Of a stretch of 6,109 nucleotides of DNA, positions 1 through 6,109 are shown in pieces. How positions within the stretch are numbered: position 1 is the stretch's first letter; every line of letters starts with the position of its first letter. The position numbers were made by a program, and so were the translations under genes. Under the pieces are notes generated by a model. It was not told the DNA's origin, made no database searches, and was given only the letters and a program-made list of their open reading frames with translations. The DNA is from Deltaproteobacteria bacterium RBG_16_54_18 (GTDB lineage: Bacteria > Desulfobacterota > B13-G15 > RBG-16-54-18): contig MGQT01000064.1 in assembly GCA_001797935.1 (NCBI GenBank), forward strand, positions 1 through 6,109, read 5' to 3'.

Positions 1-12
1 AGAGGTACAACC

Positions 13-741
13 GTGCATCTAAAACAGGTTACCCTGCACCCGGAAAAGTATCCGACGCGGGATTGTTATCCCTTCAATCTCGCTATCTTTCAGCAACCCC
101 AATCCATTTCCTTTACCTCCCCGATAACGATATTCGTCGGTGAAAACGGGACAGGCAAATCGACCTTGCTGGAGGCCCTTACGCACCTCTGCGGCATTCA
201 TATATGGCGCGGCGAAGAACGGCGACGCGTTCAGTATAACCCCTATGAAACGGAGTTTCACCGCTACCTGTCCATCAAATGGACGGCGGGACCTGTGTTC
301 GGGTCATTTTTCGGGTCGAGCATCTTCCGGCATTTTGCCCAGCTCCTCGACGAGTGGGCAGCAGCAGATCCCGGACAGCTCGACTACTTCGGCGGCAAAT
401 CGTTGATGACGCAATCGCACGGCCAATCGTTGATGTCATTTTTCCGGAGCCGCTATCAAGTCAAAGGGCTCTACCTCCTGGACGAGCCCGAGACCGCCCT
501 TTCTCCGCGCAGTCAGCTCGCATTTCTGGAACTCTTGACGCAGACGACGCGGGCAGGGCATGCACATGCACAATTTATCATGGCGACGCATTCGCCGCTG
601 CTCCTCGCCTGCCCCAACGCGCTTATCTACAGTTTCGACGATGCCCGCATACGACAGACGACGTACGAAGAAACCGCACTCTATAAGATTTACAAGGGCT
701 TCATGGAAGACAGAAGTACGTATCTGGCGCCGTCCGACTGA
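13..741 (+). CDS. Stand-alone ABC/SMC-like predicted ATPase, 242 aa
   Basis: A soluble P-loop ATPase of the AAA/ABC-like (RecF/SMC-type) superfamily with no transmembrane segment or signal peptide. Visible motifs in order: Walker A GENGTGKST at residues 43-51, an ABC-signature-like SHGQSLMSFF at 135-144, Walker B YLLDEP at 154-159 with E158 as the likely catalytic glutamate, the following ETALSP (D-loop position), and a switch histidine in ATHSP (H193). All ATPase motifs are intact, so it should bind and hydrolyse ATP. The arm between Walker A and the signature is too short for a coiled coil, unlike true SMC or RecN proteins. It resembles single-domain 'predicted ATPase' proteins of about 240-250 aa whose substrate is unknown to me. 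The start is GTG, supported by AGAGG at bases 1-5 with a 7 nt spacer. The frame is still open upstream to the window edge, so a longer N-terminus is not excluded. It is separated from dnaK by 197 bp and a promoter, so it is probably a separate unit. Family assignment is firm; function is unknown. Confidence 0.85.
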   Translation: MHLKQVTLHPEKYPTRDCYPFNLAIFQQPQSISFTSPITIFVGENGTGKSTLLEALTHLCGIHIWRGEERRRVQYNPYETEFHRYLSIKWTAGPVFGSFFGSSIFRHFAQLLDEWAAADPGQLDYFGGKSLMTQSHGQSLMSFFRSRYQVKGLYLLDEPETALSPRSQLAFLELLTQTTRAGHAHAQFIMATHSPLLLACPNALIYSFDDARIRQTTYEETALYKIYKGFMEDRSTYLAPSD

Positions 742-745
742 CAAA

Positions 746-789
746 GCCGCATGGGGGGAGCACTGAGCAGAGCAATGGCGGCCCCCTGT
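746..789 (+). terminator. Weak G/C-rich stem-loop after the ATPase gene
   Basis: Two mutually exclusive pairings are possible just after the ATPase stop codon. GCCGC (746-750) can pair with GCGGC (778-782). Alternatively ATGGGGGG (751-758) can pair with CCCCCTGT (782-789), with G-U pairs near its base. The downstream bases are T-rich (ACTTTTATT) but there is no clean run of T directly at the stem. It could be a poor intrinsic terminator for the ATPase gene, or chance pairing. The call is tentative. Confidence 0.25.
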
Positions 790-866
790 TACAATTACTT
801 TTATTCCCCTTTGTCCTAAATGATTAATTTCATTCCCTTAAAAGGTGTCTTTCCGTCCAAACCTTC

Positions 867-894
867 TTGAAAAAGGCGAGATGATGCTTAAAAT
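867..894 (+). promoter_or_regulatory. Probable sigma-70-type promoter for dnaK
   Basis: The -35 TTGAAA (867-872) and -10 TAAAAT (889-894) each match the housekeeping consensus at 5 of 6 positions and are separated by 16 bp. Transcription would begin near base 901, giving a leader of roughly 38 nt that carries the AGGAGGT ribosome-binding site at 925-931. The -35 lies inside CTTGAAA (866-872), which is also the heat-shock sigma-32 -35 consensus. The matching CCCC-type -10 is absent at the required distance (GCTTAAAA there), so a sigma-32 reading is only half supported. No CIRCE repeat is seen around it. Confidence 0.6.
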
Positions 895-938
895 ATCTTC
901 AACGTTATTAAGAAGAAAAAGCTCAGGAGGTAGAGACA

Positions 939-2846
<1,908 letters not shown>

Positions 2847-2884
2847 GGCAGCAAGAAAAGATTTAATCCTTGGTCTTCAAATAG

Positions 2885-2927
2885 ATAACCCCTCTCCCCG
2901 TGCTTCATGACCCGGAGGGGGGTATTT
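2885..2927 (+). terminator. Stem-loop between dnaK and clpB (terminator or attenuator)
   Basis: Left arm 2885-2897 (ATA, then CCCCTCTCC) pairs with right arm 2914-2925 (GGAGGGGGG, then TAT), giving 12 pairs including one G-U, with a single bulged A at 2888 and a 16 nt loop. The stem is followed by only TTG, then AT-rich sequence, so the U-tract is weak. It most likely reduces read-through from dnaK into clpB or stabilises the 3' end of a dnaK-only mRNA, rather than stopping transcription fully. No strong separate clpB promoter is seen in the remaining bases of this 106 bp gap, which fits partial read-through. Confidence 0.5.
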
Positions 2928-2952
2928 GTATAAATAAAACGAGGTAAAGACA

Positions 2953-5557
<2,605 letters not shown>

Positions 5558-5559
<2 letters not shown>

Positions 5560-5580
5560 GGGTTACAAGAAGTTAACCTT
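5558..5580 (+). other. Small stem-loop overlapping the clpB stop codon
   Basis: AAGG(G)TTA at 5558-5565 can pair with TAACCTT at 5574-5580, giving 7 pairs with one bulged G and an 8 nt loop. It begins within the TAA stop codon and sits 24 nt before the main terminator stem. It may help protect the 3' end of the clpB mRNA; chance pairing is equally possible. Confidence 0.3.
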
Positions 5581-5603
5581 CAGCAACTAAGACCTTTCGT
5601 TGT

Positions 5604-5631
5604 AAGCCCTTTCTCCTAGAAAGGGCTTTTT
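5604..5631 (+). terminator. Strong intrinsic terminator after clpB
   Basis: A perfect 10 bp stem, AAGCCCTTTC (5604-5613) with GAAAGGGCTT (5619-5628), closes a 5 nt loop TCCTA. The 3' side runs on into T, giving five consecutive T (5627-5631). It lies 45 nt after the clpB stop codon and ends the chaperone transcription unit. The left arm begins with AA, so the stem is partly bidirectional, but the T-run on the reverse strand is poor. Confidence 0.92.
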
Positions 5632-5701
5632 ACCAGACGGGGTATCGCCGTTGGCTTAAAAATTACTCAGAAAATACACCTACCAAATCCCTCCCCACCT
5701 C

Positions 5702-5720
5702 TGTGTCGCTATGCGACACA
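5702..5720. repeat. Perfect 8 bp inverted repeat with 3 nt loop
   Basis: TGTGTCGC (5702-5709) and GCGACACA (5713-5720) are exact reverse complements around TAT. It has no T-run on either side, so it is not an intrinsic terminator. Its role is unknown; it could be a protein-binding palindrome or part of a larger hairpin-rich repeat region that continues to 5878. Confidence 0.6.
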
Positions 5721-5778
5721 TCCCGACATCTCTGATTTATGTACAGCAGTTTGGGACCTTTACTAAAGAGAGGAGTTC

Positions 5779-5815
5779 ATCCCCCTTTGGCAAAGGGGGA
5801 TACAGGGGGATTTTT
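5779..5815. repeat. CCCCCTTT/AAAGGGGG palindromic repeat, dispersed-repeat type
   Basis: ATCCCCCTTT (5779-5788) and AAAGGGGGAT (5792-5801) form a perfect 10 bp stem around GGC. A second GGGGGAT follows at 5805-5811 and runs into TTTTT (5811-5815). The composition (CCCCCTTTGGCAAAGGGGG, then another GGGGGAT) is like a short intergenic repeat type found in many copies in various bacterial genomes, which often yields spurious peptides of the kind 'PFGKGGYRGIF'. Only one copy is in this window, so repetitiveness is inferred from that resemblance. The second GGGGGAT can pair with the same left arm (5779-5785), giving a stem followed by a T-run that could act as a weak terminator. Confidence 0.65.
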
Positions 5816-5829
5816 ATTATTCGCCGGAG

Positions 5830-5878
5830 CCGAAGGTGGCCCTTTGGCCAGTGGCTCTGGCCAAAAGGCCACCTTCGG
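5830..5878. repeat. Long near-perfect inverted repeat, 22 bp arms, 5 nt loop
   Basis: Arms 5830-5851 and 5857-5878 are complementary at 21 of 22 positions; the only mismatch is C5842 opposite A5866. The loop is TGGCT. The outer arm is CCGAAGGTGGCC and the inner part is a TTTGGCCAG/CTGGCCAAA segment. Three further outward pairs, two of them G-U, are possible at the base (5827-5829 with 5879-5881, GAG with TTT). The stem is followed by TTTA only, so terminator function is weak. It is too long and too perfect for chance. Possible identities are a small palindromic mobile or REP-like repeat, or a structured RNA element; no terminal target-site duplication is evident. Confidence 0.7.
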
Positions 5879-5989
5879 TTTAGCCATGTGTGTCATATCC
5901 GTCATAGCAAATTACGTACAATCGGCATTGACTTTTATCGCCAGACGCGTTAGTCCTTGCGTGCATACTGTAATAAAGGAGGTAATAGC

Positions 5990-6109
5990 ATGGCTGTTGG
6001 AACCTATTTTCGCGAGACGCGCCCGCAGTTTCTCCTATTGACGCCGGCCTGTGTTGCCGTCGGCGTGGGCACGGCAGCGTGGGTTAAAGGTGGCTTAGGC
6101 GCACTCACG
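5990..6109 (+). CDS. Probable UbiA-family prenyltransferase, N-terminus only (cut by window end)
   Basis: The first 40 codons of a gene that runs off the window. The peptide begins MAVGTYFRETRPQFLLLTPA and continues into a hydrophobic Val/Gly/Ala-rich segment. A short amphipathic start, then 'RPQFLLLTP' leading directly into the first transmembrane helix (about residues 13-31), is typical of UbiA-superfamily membrane prenyltransferases, including MenA-like enzymes that prenylate an aromatic ring in quinone synthesis. The Asp-rich catalytic motifs lie further downstream, outside the window, so substrate and exact enzyme cannot be stated. The ATG is well supported by a consensus AAAGGAGGT (5975-5983) with GGAGG 7 nt from the start. 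It is separated from clpB by a strong terminator and 430 bp, so it is an independent unit with no evident link to the chaperones. Confidence 0.65.
   Translation, partial: MAVGTYFRETRPQFLLLTPACVAVGVGTAAWVKGGLGALT

Larger units (their letters stand above)
5632..5989 (+). other. Non-coding gap of about 360 bp between clpB terminator and prenyltransferase gene
   Basis: No convincing gene is present on either strand. The stretch holds three hairpins (5702-5720, 5779-5815, 5830-5878), described separately, then about 110 bp leading to the downstream gene. In that last part are two direct copies of GTCATA (5892-5897 and 5901-5906), a -10-like TACAAT (5917-5922) without a good -35, and a -35-like TTGACT (5928-5933) whose 17 bp partner TAGTCC is poor. 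The promoter of the prenyltransferase gene should lie here but cannot be placed with confidence. Bases 5632-5701 are AT- and C-rich with no structure that I can see. Confidence 0.6.

Noticed and set aside
742..938. CIRCE (HrcA) or HAIR (HspR) operator upstream of dnaK
   Set aside because: Neither TTAGCACTC/GAGTGCTAA nor CTTGAGT/ACTCAAG inverted repeats are present. Only weak short palindromes such as AATGA/TCATT (819-834) are seen.
5651..5679. Promoter beginning at TTGGCT after the clpB terminator
   Set aside because: No acceptable -10 hexamer lies 16-18 bp downstream (TACACC or similar), and no gene follows.
5702..5878. CRISPR array
   Set aside because: The hairpins differ from each other and there are no regularly spaced direct repeats with unique spacers.
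5711..5953. Open frame of 80 codons on the + strand containing 'SPFGKGGYRGIF'
   Set aside because: It is translated straight through the hairpin repeats at 5779-5878, has no ribosome-binding site, and this kind of peptide is a typical artefact of the CCCCCTTT/AAAGGGGG repeat.
5739..6041. Open frame of 100 codons on the + strand
   Set aside because: It crosses both hairpins and overlaps, out of frame, the well-supported start and ribosome-binding site of the prenyltransferase gene at 5990. It has no recognisable protein features.

Overview
The window comes from a moderately GC-rich bacterium, probably with a Gram-negative-type (two-membrane) envelope. The main evidence is DnaK, whose ATPase domain keeps the stretch between the K70 region and the 'APEEISAQVLRKL' segment that Gram-negative DnaKs have and Firmicutes DnaKs lack. 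The phylum cannot be fixed from this sequence. All genes lie on the + strand.

Layout: (1) 13-741, a small stand-alone ABC/SMC-like ATPase of unknown role. (2) 742-938, a 197 bp gap with a good housekeeping-type promoter (TTGAAA, 16 bp spacer, TAAAAT) ahead of dnaK. (3) 939-2846, full-length dnaK (635 aa). (4) 2847-2952, a 106 bp gap with a C-rich/G-rich stem-loop that may partly terminate or attenuate transcription before clpB. (5) 2953-5559, full-length clpB (868 aa). (6) 5604-5631, a textbook intrinsic terminator closing the chaperone unit. (7) 5632-5989, about 360 bp of non-coding DNA with three hairpins: an 8 bp stem, a dispersed-repeat-like CCCCCTTT/AAAGGGGG element, and a 22 bp near-perfect stem. 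(8) 5990-6109, the first 40 codons of a probable UbiA-family membrane prenyltransferase, cut by the window end.

DnaK and ClpB form the bacterial bi-chaperone disaggregase: DnaK with its co-chaperones delivers aggregates to the ClpB hexamer, which threads polypeptides through its central pore. Here the two are neighbours with near-identical ribosome-binding regions, but grpE, dnaJ and hrcA are absent from the window and no CIRCE operator is visible. The flanking ATPase and prenyltransferase have no evident functional link to the chaperones.

The protein-coding part is ordinary. I found no convincing new multi-gene system. The least explained part is the hairpin-rich gap between clpB and the prenyltransferase gene.
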